A stretch of DNA of 64,000 nucleotides from Raineya orbicola (lineage in GTDB: Bacteria > Bacteroidota > Bacteroidia > Cytophagales > Thermonemataceae): the NCBI RefSeq assembly GCF_002843425.1, contig NZ_NKXO01000008.1, positions 1-64,000 of the forward strand, given 5' to 3'. The notes beneath the pieces are model-generated. The model did no database searches. It saw only the letters and a list, made by a program, of their open reading frames with translations, and was not told the DNA's origin. Positions 51,597-60,748 of the stretch are shown here, one piece after another. Position numbers and translations under genes: made by a program. The stretch's first letter is position 1, and the number at the start of each line of letters is the position of its first letter.

Positions 51597-52016
51597 AGTA
51601 CAAAAGTTTATTTTGCAATCTTACAAATTTTATGCAAACTTTTCAAATCTTAAACGCTTTTTTTACAAAAATTATTGGGGTTTTCTATAAAAAATCTTAC
51701 ATTTGTTGGTGAAAGTTTTACTTTTTTGGGGAGTGCAGTTGTTTAGAATTAAAAACACCACCCCCAACCCCTCCTCGTTGAGGAGGGGAGTTTTAGCTCC
51801 TAAAAATCAAAATTTTAGGAGTATGTAATCTCCCCTCCTTTCCAAAGAGGGAATTAAGGGGCGGTTTATCAGGTATAATAAAAGAATATTTTGATTTTGA
51901 ACGACAAATTCGGAAATCTTTTTTTAATCCTAAACAACCTCGTATAAAAGCAAGAAACGGAAAACAAGACTTTTCAAGCAAGTAAAAATTATTAACTCTT
52001 TGGATTAGCATTTTCT
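51597..52016. other. gene-free stretch with a palindromic repeat
   Basis: 420 bp between divergent genes. A core of the CCACCCC...GGGGCGG family lies at 51758-51864, with an extra internal hairpin (CTCCTAAAA with TTTTAGGAG) not present in the 44.5-kb copies. The rest is AT-rich. No gene is seen. Confidence 0.8.
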
Positions 52017-53954
52017 ATGAAAAAAATTTATACCATACTACTCATTTGCTTTTCTTTTGTGCAAATCAATTTTGCCACTCATATTGTAGGCGGTGATGTG
52101 CAAATGCAGTATTTAGGCTCGGGCAATCGTTACCGATTTATTGTTAATTTATATTTTGATGAAATCAATGGTAACCAAGAAGCCGAAGATGCCAATGTGA
52201 TTTTAGGGATTTACAGGCGTCGTAATAATACATTGGTGCAAAGTTTCACCTTACCCAAAACTTCACAGACGCAAGTGCAATACCAAAATGATGCTTGTCA
52301 AAGCCAATTTTTGCGAACTCGCCTGATACGCTACAGCCTTGATGTGGATTTATCGCCTACGAACTACAACGACGACCAAGGCTACTATGCCATTTGGGAA
52401 CGTTGTTGCCGAAACAACGTCATCAGTAATATAGCCAACCCCGGAGCGGCAGGTAGCGTGTTTTATTTATGGTTTCCTGCTATCAACATTGGTGGCTCTG
52501 CTTTTCGCAATAACTCTCCTGCGTTTAGCATACCCAATGGCGATTATTTATGTTTAGGACAAGATTTTGTTACAACCAACTTTTCAGCTACCGATGCCGA
52601 TGGCGACCAGCTCGTCTATTCAATGGTTACCCCCTTCAATGGCTATTCCAGCAGTAGCAGTCCGAATCCTTTTGCTTCGGGAGTGCCATCTTCCTATGGC
52701 TTTCCACCACCTACTATCAATTGGCTTCCAGGATTTTCGGCTAGCAATGCCATTACCAGCAGTGTAGGTATGCCATTAAGCATTGATAGCAACAATGGCA
52801 CTTTGAGTGTCAATCCGAACCGAACAGGGCTTTTTGTGTTTGCAATTCGTTGCGAAGAATTCAGAGGAGGTGTAAAAATAGGCGAAAGTCGCCGAGAGTT
52901 TCAGTTTTTGGTGCGTGAATGTAGAACTAACTCGCCCCCTACGGTATCTTTACCTTTGCCCAATAACCCTTCTCAAAACTACGTAGAAGGCGATACGCTC
53001 ACCATTGATGCCAGCAATGATGCCAATTTGTGCTTTAATTTCAAAATTACTGATAGCCCCAACGAAAATATCAGCAAAATTACAGCCCGCAAAATTAGCG
53101 GTAATTTTAACTTCCGTAGCAATCCTTTCAAGGTAACCACTACACGAACCAATGGACAAGGGGTCGCTTTTGTAGAGTTTTGTTGGATAAAGTGCCTTTA
53201 CAGCCGAAATGCTGACGATATTTTTGTGTTTGAAGTCATTGTACAAGATGATGCTTGCCCACGCCCTGGTGCCGATACGCTTCGTGTAAAACTTCGTGTA
53301 TTGCCGAAAAATAATGCCCCACCTATCCTAAACATTTTGCAAAGCACCCCAAATGTCAATATTGCCCAAAAAATAATTCGGGTTCAGGTAGGAGAACTGA
53401 TTGAAATAGTTTTTCAAGGAACTGATGCCAATAATGACGAACTCGTTTTAGAAATGCTTATCAATGGTGATACTACCAATATTTTGGGTTTTACTTTGTT
53501 AGATAGCATACGCCGCAATGGTTATTTAGTTTCAAAATTCCGTTGGCAACCCGACTGCCGAACCATTAGCCAAAATGGTGAAGTACAAAATTATGATATT
53601 GATTTTATTTTGCGAGAAAAAAACAACGAATGCGATGAAAGCAATACCAAAGTTTCTTTTAAGCTCATTTTAGAAGATAAACCCGTGGATTTGAGCGAAT
53701 TTCTGCCCGCCAATATTTTTACCCCCAACGGCGATGGCATCAATGATGAATATTTCTTGCATAATTTGCCCGAAGAAAATTGCTTTTACCGCTTTGCTTC
53801 TATCAAAATCTACAACCGATGGGGCAAAATGGTTTTTGAGTCTTCTGACAAAAATTTCCGTTGGAATGGCGAAAACCTACCATCAGGCGTATATTTTTAC
53901 CTCATTGACTACCAAAATACCACCTACAAAGGTACGCTGACGATAATGTATTAA
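52017..53954 (+). CDS. T9SS type B sorting domain-containing surface protein
   Basis: 645 residues. A signal peptide (MKKIYTILLICFSFVQINFA) is directly followed by THIVGGDVQMQYLGSGNRYRF, a start found in many gliding-type surface proteins. Beta-rich modules and cadherin-like stretches run to about 555. The last about 85 residues are the gliding-motility-associated C-terminal domain (type B): FLPANIFTPNGDGINDEYFLHNL, then FASIKIYNRWGKMVFESSDKNFRWNGENLPSGVYFYLIDYQ. It is exported by type IX secretion. It has several Cys pairs (for example CCRNN near 129), which suggests disulfides. Function is unknown; adhesin or gliding accessory are possible. Confidence 0.9.
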   Translation: MKKIYTILLICFSFVQINFATHIVGGDVQMQYLGSGNRYRFIVNLYFDEINGNQEAEDANVILGIYRRRNNTLVQSFTLPKTSQTQVQYQNDACQSQFLRTRLIRYSLDVDLSPTNYNDDQGYYAIWERCCRNNVISNIANPGAAGSVFYLWFPAINIGGSAFRNNSPAFSIPNGDYLCLGQDFVTTNFSATDADGDQLVYSMVTPFNGYSSSSSPNPFASGVPSSYGFPPPTINWLPGFSASNAITSSVGMPLSIDSNNGTLSVNPNRTGLFVFAIRCEEFRGGVKIGESRREFQFLVRECRTNSPPTVSLPLPNNPSQNYVEGDTLTIDASNDANLCFNFKITDSPNENISKITARKISGNFNFRSNPFKVTTTRTNGQGVAFVEFCWIKCLYSRNADDIFVFEVIVQDDACPRPGADTLRVKLRVLPKNNAPPILNILQSTPNVNIAQKIIRVQVGELIEIVFQGTDANNDELVLEMLINGDTTNILGFTLLDSIRRNGYLVSKFRWQPDCRTISQNGEVQNYDIDFILREKNNECDESNTKVSFKLILEDKPVDLSEFLPANIFTPNGDGINDEYFLHNLPEENCFYRFASIKIYNRWGKMVFESSDKNFRWNGENLPSGVYFYLIDYQNTTYKGTLTIMY

Positions 53955-53965
53955 ATTTGGAGACA

Positions 53966-54042
53966 GGAAACAGGAAACAAGAAGCAAGACACAAGAAGCA
54001 AGAAGCAAGAAGCAAGAAACAAGAAACAAGAAGCAAGAAGCA
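53966..54042. repeat. heptanucleotide repeat RGAARCA, 11 units
   Basis: The sequence runs as GGAAACA twice, AGAAGCA, AGACACA, AGAAGCA three times, AGAAACA twice and AGAAGCA twice, without phase breaks. It lies between the type B cargo gene and the DUF2061 gene. A related run is on the opposite strand at 34716-34746. Confidence 0.9.
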
Positions 54043-54070
54043 GGAGAATAGAGAAATTCAAAATTTCGCT

Positions 54071-54078
54071 ATCTTTGA
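54071..54078 (+). promoter_or_regulatory. -7 box TATCTTTG for DUF2061
   Basis: TATCTTTG ends 16 nt before the ATG at 54095. The -33 region falls at the end of the heptad run and lacks a TTG. Confidence 0.5.
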
Positions 54079-54094
54079 AGCCAATTTTTGAGCA

Positions 54095-54526
54095 ATGCGT
54101 AGAAGTTTAGCAAAAGCAATCAGTTGGCGAATTACGGGTTCGGTAGATACCTTTGTAGTAGGTTGGCTTTTTACCCAAAATATTCCTACGGCTACGGCGA
54201 TAAGTGTTATTGAGTTTGCCAGTAAAATCCTCTTGTACTATCTGCACGAAAAAACTTGGGAAAAAATAGCTTGGGGTAAAAAGGAAAACACCGAAAGCCA
54301 TACCCGAAGTTTTGTGAAGGCTTTTAGTTGGCGTATAGTAGGAACACTGGATACTATGATTATTTCGTTTTTCCTTACTAAAAAACTTATTTGGGCTCTC
54401 CAAATTGGAACGGTAGAATTCTTTTCCAAAATCTTTTTGTACTACTTGCACGAAAGAATTTGGCAATACCTGAGCTACAAAAGACTAAAATCGCAAAAAA
54501 AAGAAGGCTTTACTAGTAAAGTGTAA
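54095..54526 (+). CDS. protein with two DUF2061 repeats
   Basis: 143 residues made of two homologous halves: RRSLAKAISWRITGSVDTFVVGWLFTQNI ... VIEFASKILLYYLHEKTWEKI (about 2-62) and RSFVKAFSWRIVGTLDTMIISFFLTKKL ... TVEFFSKIFLYYLHERIWQYL (about 73-134). Each is a DUF2061 unit with the SWRI(x)GxxDT motif and two membrane helices; the usual protein has a single unit. It is an inner-membrane protein of unknown function, in some genomes near sulfate assimilation genes. It is convergent with the peroxiredoxin gene. Confidence 0.88.
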   Translation: MRRSLAKAISWRITGSVDTFVVGWLFTQNIPTATAISVIEFASKILLYYLHEKTWEKIAWGKKENTESHTRSFVKAFSWRIVGTLDTMIISFFLTKKLIWALQIGTVEFFSKIFLYYLHERIWQYLSYKRLKSQKKEGFTSKV

Positions 54527-54533
54527 AGCCTTC
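54503..54533 (-). terminator. terminator for the peroxiredoxin gene
   Basis: The stem GAAGGCTTTAC (54503-54513) with GTAAAGCCTTC (54523-54533) is followed on the minus strand by T8. The hairpin overlaps the last codons of the DUF2061 gene. Confidence 0.78.
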
Positions 54534-54543
54534 GCCGTGATTC

Positions 54544-55203
54544 TTACTCTTTCACTACTTTTTTAGAAAGATAGAAGTCAATCACTTCGTATTCGGTATT
54601 GGCGAGGCGTTCGTTCATTTCGTCAAGAGTTTTGGGTGCAGGCACAATCACTTTGTCGCCGGGTTGCCAATTCAAAGGAATAGCTACCTTGTGCTTATCG
54701 GCAAATTGAAGGGCTTTCAAGGCACGCAAGATTTCGTCCATATTACGTCCTACGCTCAAAGGATAGTACATAATCAGACGGATTTTCTTTTCGGGGTCAA
54801 TGAAGAAAACAGCTCTTACTGCGGCGGTTTCGCTTTCGTTGGGTTGCAACATTCCGTAAAGTTTGGCAACTTTCATATCCAAATCGGCAATAATAGGGAA
54901 ATTGAAATATACACCTGTTTTTTCGCGTACATTATTTACCCAAGCAAGATGCGAATGGATACTATCAATGCTCAAGCCAATAAGTTCGGTATTGAGAGCA
55001 TCAAACTCGGCTTTGCGTTGAGCAAATCCGCTCATTTCAGTAGTGCATACAGGCGTAAAATCCGCAGGGTGCGAAAATAAAATCACCCATTTACCTTTGG
55101 CAAATTCAGAAAATTTGATTTTTCCCATAGTGGTTACTGCCTCAAAATCAGGGGCATTATCGCCTATACGAGGCATTGCATAAACTTTTTCTTGTGCTTC
55201 CAT
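54544..55203 (-). CDS. 1-Cys peroxiredoxin (Prx6 family)
   Basis: 219-residue cytoplasmic peroxidase. The active site is FSHPADFTPVCTTEMSGFA with the peroxidatic Cys. The arrangement MYYPLSVGRNMDEILRALKALQFADKHKVAIPLNWQPGDKVIVPAP is the Prx6-type C-terminal half. No second resolving Cys is seen, so an external thiol would recycle it. Standard length. The reduction partner is not adjacent. A -7 box (TAAATTTG at 55233-55240, minus) lies 29 nt upstream of the ATG. Confidence 0.95.
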   Translation of the reverse strand: MEAQEKVYAMPRIGDNAPDFEAVTTMGKIKFSEFAKGKWVILFSHPADFTPVCTTEMSGFAQRKAEFDALNTELIGLSIDSIHSHLAWVNNVREKTGVYFNFPIIADLDMKVAKLYGMLQPNESETAAVRAVFFIDPEKKIRLIMYYPLSVGRNMDEILRALKALQFADKHKVAIPLNWQPGDKVIVPAPKTLDEMNERLANTEYEVIDFYLSKKVVKE

Positions 55204-55296
55204 ATAAATATGTTTTTACATTTATTTATCAACAAATTTAACAGGTATTTCTGTGTTTTAGAAAATTATTTTTTCTATTGTTTTGATAGATTTTAT

Positions 55297-57969
55297 CTAT
55301 AAAGATAAGAGTTTTGGAGCTTTTTCCAGCACCTTGCTAATTCCACTACTATCGCTACCTCCTGCTGTGGCGAAGAAATTTTGCCCTCCACCACCGCCTC
55401 TAATTTCTTTGGCAAGTTCTTTGATAATTTTGGAGGCATCTAATCCCTTTTCTTGTACCAAATTTTCAGAAATCATTACAGCGATTTGCGGTTTTTCTTG
55501 AATGTTTGCCACCAAAACAGCCACCAAGTTTTCTATCTGATTTTTGAGTTCAAAGGCAATTTGTTTCATCAAATCTGCATTTGCCACCTGAATTTGAGCA
55601 ACAAGCAAATGGATACTACCAATTTTTTGTAAATTTTCTTTCAAAATTCTCTGTTTTTCGGCTTGGGCTTGTGTTTGCTCGTAACTTTCAACTTTCTTTT
55701 CAAGTAGATTTTTTTGTTCATTAAGTTGCTGAACAGCTTTCAGTAAATCTTTGGGATTTTTGAGCATTTCACGAATTTGTTCCAAAAGTTTTTCTTCGTT
55801 ACGCACCCAATTTTCAGCTTCCAAAGCCGTAATGGCTTCAATACGCCTTACTCCTGCCGAAATAGAACTTTCTGAAATAATCTTAAAAAATCCAATTTCC
55901 CCCGTAGCAAGCACGTGAGTGCCCCCACAAAGCTCACGAGAAAAGGTTTCATCAAAAGTAATGACACGCACAAAATCGCCGTATTTTTCACCAAAAAGAG
56001 CCGTAGCACCTAATTTTTCGGTAGCTTCTTTGAGCGGAACATTGCGGCGTTCGTCAAGAGTGATATTTTGGCGAATTTTTTCATTGACTATCCGCTCAAT
56101 TTGCTCAATTTCGGCATCGGTAAGTTTAGCAAAATGCGAAAAATCAAAACGCAAGAGCTTATCGCTCACTAATGAACCTTTTTGCTGTACGTGATTGCCC
56201 AAAACTTTACGCAAAGCGGCGTGAAGCAAATGCGTAGCCGAATGATTTTTACGAGTAAGCAGTCGTTTCGGTTCATCAATTTGAGCTATCACCTCTGTAT
56301 TGGGGTTTTGCTCTAAAACTTGAATAAATTTTTCGCAATGTTTGTCCTCAGAGATATGAATGATAAGGTCATTTTCCTTTTTGGTATCTTGAATGAAAAT
56401 TTTTTCTTGGGTGTTGGATATGGTGAAAGTCCCCGAATCGCCTATTTGCCCACCACTTTCGGCATAGAAAGGCGTTTTATCCAATACGAAATGATAAAGG
56501 GTTTTATTTTTTTCTTTTACTTTACGATAACGCAAAATTTTAGCAGTGCTTTGTGCATAATCATAGCCAATAAACTCCACATCAGCGTGATTTTGAGCAA
56601 GTATCACCCAATCTGAGGCTTCTTGGGCTTGTGCTTTGCGAGAGCGTTCTCGCTGAATTTCTAACTCTCTTTCAAAGCCTTGTGTATCAATGGAAAGCCC
56701 TTTTTCTTTGGCAATCAGAGCTGTTAAATCCACAGGAAAGCCGTAAGTATCGTAAAGCTCAAAAACGAGTTTTCCCTCTAAAACCTTTCCTTCTTTCAAA
56801 TTTTCATTTTTGGCAAGTGCCTGCGAAAGGGTTTGCAAGCCGTTTTCCAAAGTTCGCAAGAATGATTTTTCTTCCTCTAAAATCACATTTTGTACAAATT
56901 TTTCTTGGGCTTTGAGTTCAGGGAACACGTTTTCAAATTGAGAAGCTAAAAGCGGTACAATTTCATTAAAGAAAGGTTCTTTGAAACCCAAATACGAATA
57001 CCCATAACGCACCGCCCTACGCAAAATACGGCGAATCACATAGCCCGCACCCGTAGCGGCAGGCAATTGCCCATCGGCAATGGTAAAGGCTACGGCTCGG
57101 ATATGGTCGGCAATTACACGCAAAGCCACATCTGTTTCTTTGCTTTTGCCATAAGTGGTATGAGCCTTTTGAGCTACAAAAGAGATGATAGGCTGAAAAA
57201 TATCGGTATCGTAATTTGATTTTTTGCCCTGAATAGCCATACAAAGCCGTTCAAAGCCCATACCTGTATCTACGTGTTTGGCAGGCAAAGGTACAAGCGA
57301 ACCATCGGCTTTGCGTTCGTATTGCATAAAAACATTGTTCCATATTTCAATGACGAGCGGATTATCTTTATTTACCAGCTCTCTGCCCGCTATTTTCTGA
57401 ATTTCTGCTTCTTCCCGTAAATCAATGTGAATTTCCGTACAAGGACCACAAGGACCTACCTCGCCCATTTCCCAAAAATTATCCTTTTTGCTACCAAACA
57501 AAATTCTTTCTTCGGGCAAATATTTTTTCCAAATCTCGTAGGCTTCGGTATCTTTGGGGAGGTTTTCTTTTTCATCGCCCTCAAAAACTGTGGCGTAGAG
57601 CCTTTCTTTGGGGAGTTTGTAAACTTCGGTAAGCAACTCCCAAGACCAAGCAATGGCTTCTTCTTTGAAATAATCGCCAAAAGACCAATTACCGAGCATT
57701 TCAAATAAAGTATGATGATAGGTATCGTGTCCTACATCTTCCAAATCGTTGTGTTTGCCTGTTACACGCAGACATTTTTGCGTATCGGCAATACGAGGGG
57801 CAATAGGAGGTTTAGTACCTAAAAAAAAGTCTTTGAACTGAGCCATACCCGAATTGATAAACATCAGAGTGGGGTCATTTTTGAGTACAAGCGGAGCCGA
57901 AGGGACAATCAGATGCCCTTTATTTTTGAAAAAATCTAAAAATTGCTGGCGAATTTCGTGGGAAGTCAT
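55297..57969 (-). CDS. alaS: alanine--tRNA ligase
   Basis: 890 residues from the Met at 57969; the ATG at 57999 overlaps the promoter and is rejected. The class II core has RQQFLDFFKNKGHLIVPSAPLV, NSGMAQFKDFFLG and GKHNDLEDVGHDTYHHTLFEMLGNWSFGDYFK. The editing domain carries HSATHLLHAALRKVLG (HxxxH) and the metal-binding Cys-x-x-x-His in CGGTHVLATGEIG. The C-terminal oligomerisation part ends in the Gly-rich GGGGGQNFFATAGG. It charges tRNA-Ala and clears mischarged Ser and Gly. Complete, with no anomaly. Confidence 0.98.
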   Translation of the reverse strand: MTSHEIRQQFLDFFKNKGHLIVPSAPLVLKNDPTLMFINSGMAQFKDFFLGTKPPIAPRIADTQKCLRVTGKHNDLEDVGHDTYHHTLFEMLGNWSFGDYFKEEAIAWSWELLTEVYKLPKERLYATVFEGDEKENLPKDTEAYEIWKKYLPEERILFGSKKDNFWEMGEVGPCGPCTEIHIDLREEAEIQKIAGRELVNKDNPLVIEIWNNVFMQYERKADGSLVPLPAKHVDTGMGFERLCMAIQGKKSNYDTDIFQPIISFVAQKAHTTYGKSKETDVALRVIADHIRAVAFTIADGQLPAATGAGYVIRRILRRAVRYGYSYLGFKEPFFNEIVPLLASQFENVFPELKAQEKFVQNVILEEEKSFLRTLENGLQTLSQALAKNENLKEGKVLEGKLVFELYDTYGFPVDLTALIAKEKGLSIDTQGFERELEIQRERSRKAQAQEASDWVILAQNHADVEFIGYDYAQSTAKILRYRKVKEKNKTLYHFVLDKTPFYAESGGQIGDSGTFTISNTQEKIFIQDTKKENDLIIHISEDKHCEKFIQVLEQNPNTEVIAQIDEPKRLLTRKNHSATHLLHAALRKVLGNHVQQKGSLVSDKLLRFDFSHFAKLTDAEIEQIERIVNEKIRQNITLDERRNVPLKEATEKLGATALFGEKYGDFVRVITFDETFSRELCGGTHVLATGEIGFFKIISESSISAGVRRIEAITALEAENWVRNEEKLLEQIREMLKNPKDLLKAVQQLNEQKNLLEKKVESYEQTQAQAEKQRILKENLQKIGSIHLLVAQIQVANADLMKQIAFELKNQIENLVAVLVANIQEKPQIAVMISENLVQEKGLDASKIIKELAKEIRGGGGGQNFFATAGGSDSSGISKVLEKAPKLLSL

Positions 57970-57996
57970 AAGGCGTAATAAGTCGTTTTTTGGAGG

Positions 57997-58028
57997 CAAA
58001 AGTAAAACTTTTAAGATTGAAAAACAAA
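57997..58028 (-). promoter_or_regulatory. promoter TTTG-N20-TACTTTTG for alaS
   Basis: On the minus strand TTTG (58025-58028) and TACTTTTG (57997-58004) are 20 bp apart. It places the alaS start at 57969. Confidence 0.75.
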
Positions 58029-58108
58029 GTAAAATTTTACAGAGAAAAGGAACAAAAAGAAGTTTTTAGAAGTTTTTTGCTATATTTGCCACAAATTTTT
58101 AAGCAGGA

Positions 58109-58996
58109 ATGTTGAGCGTATCTACCCCGAAAACCTATAATATCAGCAAAACGAAGGCTTATTGGTTACTTTTGAAACCTCGTTTGTCGTTTTTGGTAGC
58201 TTTTTCGGCATCTTTCGGATATATTTTCGGAAAAACTCCCCCTTTTGATTGGATTGCTTTCTTGGCACTTACTTTGGGCGGTTTTTTAGTTTCAGGGGCT
58301 TCGGTAACTATCAATCAGATTTTAGAAAAGGATTTGGATAAAATAATGACCCGCACCCAAAATCGTCCTTTGCCCTTGGGTGCTTTGCAGATAAGCGAAG
58401 CTATTCGTTTTACTATATTTACACTTTTGGTAGGCATTACACTTTTAGCAACCTTTACCAATACACTTACAGCACTTTTATCACTGCTTTCTGTTTTTTT
58501 GTATGGCTTTGTCTATACGCCACTCAAACGCAAAGGCTCTTTTGCTGTTTTTGTTGGGGCAATACCTGGAGCTTTGCCTCCGCTTTTGGGCTGGACAGCG
58601 GCAACCAACCAAATTTCTTTTGAGGCTCTGATTATCTTTGCAGTGCAGTTTATTTGGCAATTTCCTCATTTTTGGGCAATTGCTTGGGTTTTAGATGAAG
58701 ATTATCAGAAGGCGGGATTTCGCTTGCTCCCCTCGCGTGAAGGTAGAAGCCTCAATTCGGCTATTCAAATAATGATTTATACCCTTTTCTTAATACCAAT
58801 CAGCTTGCTACCCGCTTTGTTCGGACTTACAGGTATCAAATCGGCAATTGTGGTAACGGCGGCGGGTTGCCTGTTTGCGGCTCAAAGTTTTGCCTTGATG
58901 AAAGACCAAACGCCACGTTCGGCTCTGCGAATTATGTTTGGTTCATTCTTGTATCTCCCTATCGTACAAATAGCTTATTTGCTGGATAAAGTTTAG
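58109..58996 (+). CDS. ctaB: heme o synthase (protoheme IX farnesyltransferase)
   Basis: 295-residue UbiA-family prenyltransferase with about eight membrane helices. It attaches farnesyl to heme b for cytochrome oxidases. The prenyl-diphosphate and Mg motif NQILEKDLDKIMTRTQNRPLPLG (about 70-92), the YTPLKRKGSFAVFVGAIPGALPPLLGW block and WQFPHFWAIAWVLDEDYQKAGFRLLPS are all characteristic. A -7 box (TATATTTG at 58081-58088) lies 20 nt upstream. No oxidase subunit genes are adjacent. Confidence 0.94.
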   Translation: MLSVSTPKTYNISKTKAYWLLLKPRLSFLVAFSASFGYIFGKTPPFDWIAFLALTLGGFLVSGASVTINQILEKDLDKIMTRTQNRPLPLGALQISEAIRFTIFTLLVGITLLATFTNTLTALLSLLSVFLYGFVYTPLKRKGSFAVFVGAIPGALPPLLGWTAATNQISFEALIIFAVQFIWQFPHFWAIAWVLDEDYQKAGFRLLPSREGRSLNSAIQIMIYTLFLIPISLLPALFGLTGIKSAIVVTAAGCLFAAQSFALMKDQTPRSALRIMFGSFLYLPIVQIAYLLDKV

Positions 58997-59283
58997 GAAA
59001 GTTCTGTATTTTCTCATTACAAGCAAAACCACATCGTTAAGAGGAATCTTACAAAATTTCAATGGTGTGAAAATTAGATTTTTGCGTTTTTTCTTGCAAA
59101 TTTTCCTTTAATTTCCTTTTTTGCTCTCAGTTTTTTTTAGCACTTTTGTACCCCTTACTCCACTAAAAACATATAAAAACTGAACGCTTTGTACCCTTTT
59201 TAGAAAAGGTGTAGGTTGTTTTTGTCAAAAACTTTATAATTCTTTTTACCGTGCTTAAAACTACAACTCATAATTATCCCTCG

Positions 59284-60729
59284 ATGAATAAAGATTGTAA
59301 GAGTGTTTGGGAAAATTGTTTGAAAACTATACGGAGTTCTCTGCCCGAACACACTTTCAACACGTGGTTCGTGCCTATTGTTCCTTTGAGTTTGCACAAC
59401 AATACCCTTACTATTCAGGTACCTAGCCCCTTTTATTACGAATACATAGAAGAGAACTATTTAGAAATTTTACGAAAAGCCATAGACAAAGAGTTAGGTC
59501 CCGAGGGGAAGTTGGAATATTCGGTGGTGGTAGATAAAGGCAATGCCCAGAGCTTGCCCAAAACAATGACCGTGCCCAATACCAAAATTGAATTGGATAT
59601 CAAACCCCTTGAAAACAAAACAAACCCCGATTTGCAGAAAAGAAAAATGCAAATCTTGAAAGAGTATGAAAGTTTTTTTAGGGATATTCAGTTCAATGAA
59701 AATTATACCTTTGATAATTTCGTAGAGGGCGATTGTAACCGCTTGGCTCGTGCCGCAGGGCTTGCTGTTGCCAAAAAGCCGGGGGTAACGGCTTTCAATC
59801 CATTGATGCTCTATGGAGGGGTGGGTTTGGGAAAAACACACTTGGTTCAGGCAATTGCTAATCACGTTAGGTTCAATTCGCCCGAAAAAATTGTGGTGTA
59901 TGTTTCTTCCGAAAAGTTTGTCAATCAATTTATTGATGAAATCAAGAACGATAAAATCCAAAAACTTACCAACTTCTACCTGCAAATAGATGTGCTGATT
60001 ATTGATGATGTGCAGTTTTTGGCGGGCAAGGTAAAAACCCAAGAAATGTTTTTTCATATATTTAATCATTTGCATCAGCACGGTAAGCAAATCATAATGA
60101 CCAGCGACCGCCCTCCCAAAGAATTGCAAGGTTTGGAAGATAGACTTCTTTCTCGGTTCAAATGGGGGCTTACTGCCGACTTGCAACAACCCGATTTTGA
60201 AACAAGAGTAGCTATCATTCTGAAAAAATTGCAAAATGAAGGGATTGAAATTAGCTACGATGTAGTAGAATATTTGGCTCATAACATTGATAGCAATATC
60301 CGAGAACTTGAAGGCGTGATTGTTTCGCTACTGGCACGCTCTAATCTGGAACGCCGAGAAATTGATTTGCAACTAGCTCGCGAAACCATTAAGCACATTA
60401 TCCAAAAAGTAGATGAACGCCGTCCCGAAACGGCTGATGTAGATATTGAAAACATACAGAAAGCGGTTTGTCAATATTTTAATGTCAAAGAAGAAGATAT
60501 CAAAGGCAAGAGCCGAACACAAAATATTGTCAAAGCACGCCAAATCGCAATGTATCTCTGCAAAGAATATACAGAACTTTCCTTGAAGGCAATTGGTTAC
60601 CATTTTGGCGGCAGAGACCACAGCACCGTTATTCACGCAATCCAAACCATCAGCGACTTGATAGAAGTAGATAGCTCAGTTCGGCAAGATGTGAATGCCT
60701 TGATGAAAATTATTGGCAAAAACGAATAA
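59284..60729 (+). CDS. dnaA: chromosomal replication initiator DnaA
   Basis: 481 residues from the ATG at 59284 (MNKDCKSVWENCL), the usual Bacteroidota start; a GTG 11 codons upstream is possible. Domain I runs over about 1-85. The AAA+ domain has Walker A GGVGLGKTHL (near 178-187), Walker B VLIIDDVQFLAGK and the sensor/Arg finger LLSRFKWGL. Domain IV ends with the DNA-binding signature GGRDHSTVIHAIQTI. It initiates replication at oriC. The 287 bp upstream (58997-59283) are AT-rich, but I find no cluster of TTATCCACA-type boxes, so the origin is not located here. comA follows after 19 bp. Confidence 0.97.
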   Translation: MNKDCKSVWENCLKTIRSSLPEHTFNTWFVPIVPLSLHNNTLTIQVPSPFYYEYIEENYLEILRKAIDKELGPEGKLEYSVVVDKGNAQSLPKTMTVPNTKIELDIKPLENKTNPDLQKRKMQILKEYESFFRDIQFNENYTFDNFVEGDCNRLARAAGLAVAKKPGVTAFNPLMLYGGVGLGKTHLVQAIANHVRFNSPEKIVVYVSSEKFVNQFIDEIKNDKIQKLTNFYLQIDVLIIDDVQFLAGKVKTQEMFFHIFNHLHQHGKQIIMTSDRPPKELQGLEDRLLSRFKWGLTADLQQPDFETRVAIILKKLQNEGIEISYDVVEYLAHNIDSNIRELEGVIVSLLARSNLERREIDLQLARETIKHIIQKVDERRPETADVDIENIQKAVCQYFNVKEEDIKGKSRTQNIVKARQIAMYLCKEYTELSLKAIGYHFGGRDHSTVIHAIQTISDLIEVDSSVRQDVNALMKIIGKNE

Positions 60730-60748
60730 AACACCATAACCATTCCTT

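Noticed and set aside
58997-59283. Replication origin upstream of dnaA
   Set aside because: AT-rich but no cluster of TTATCCACA-like boxes was found; dnaA and oriC are often separate in this phylum.
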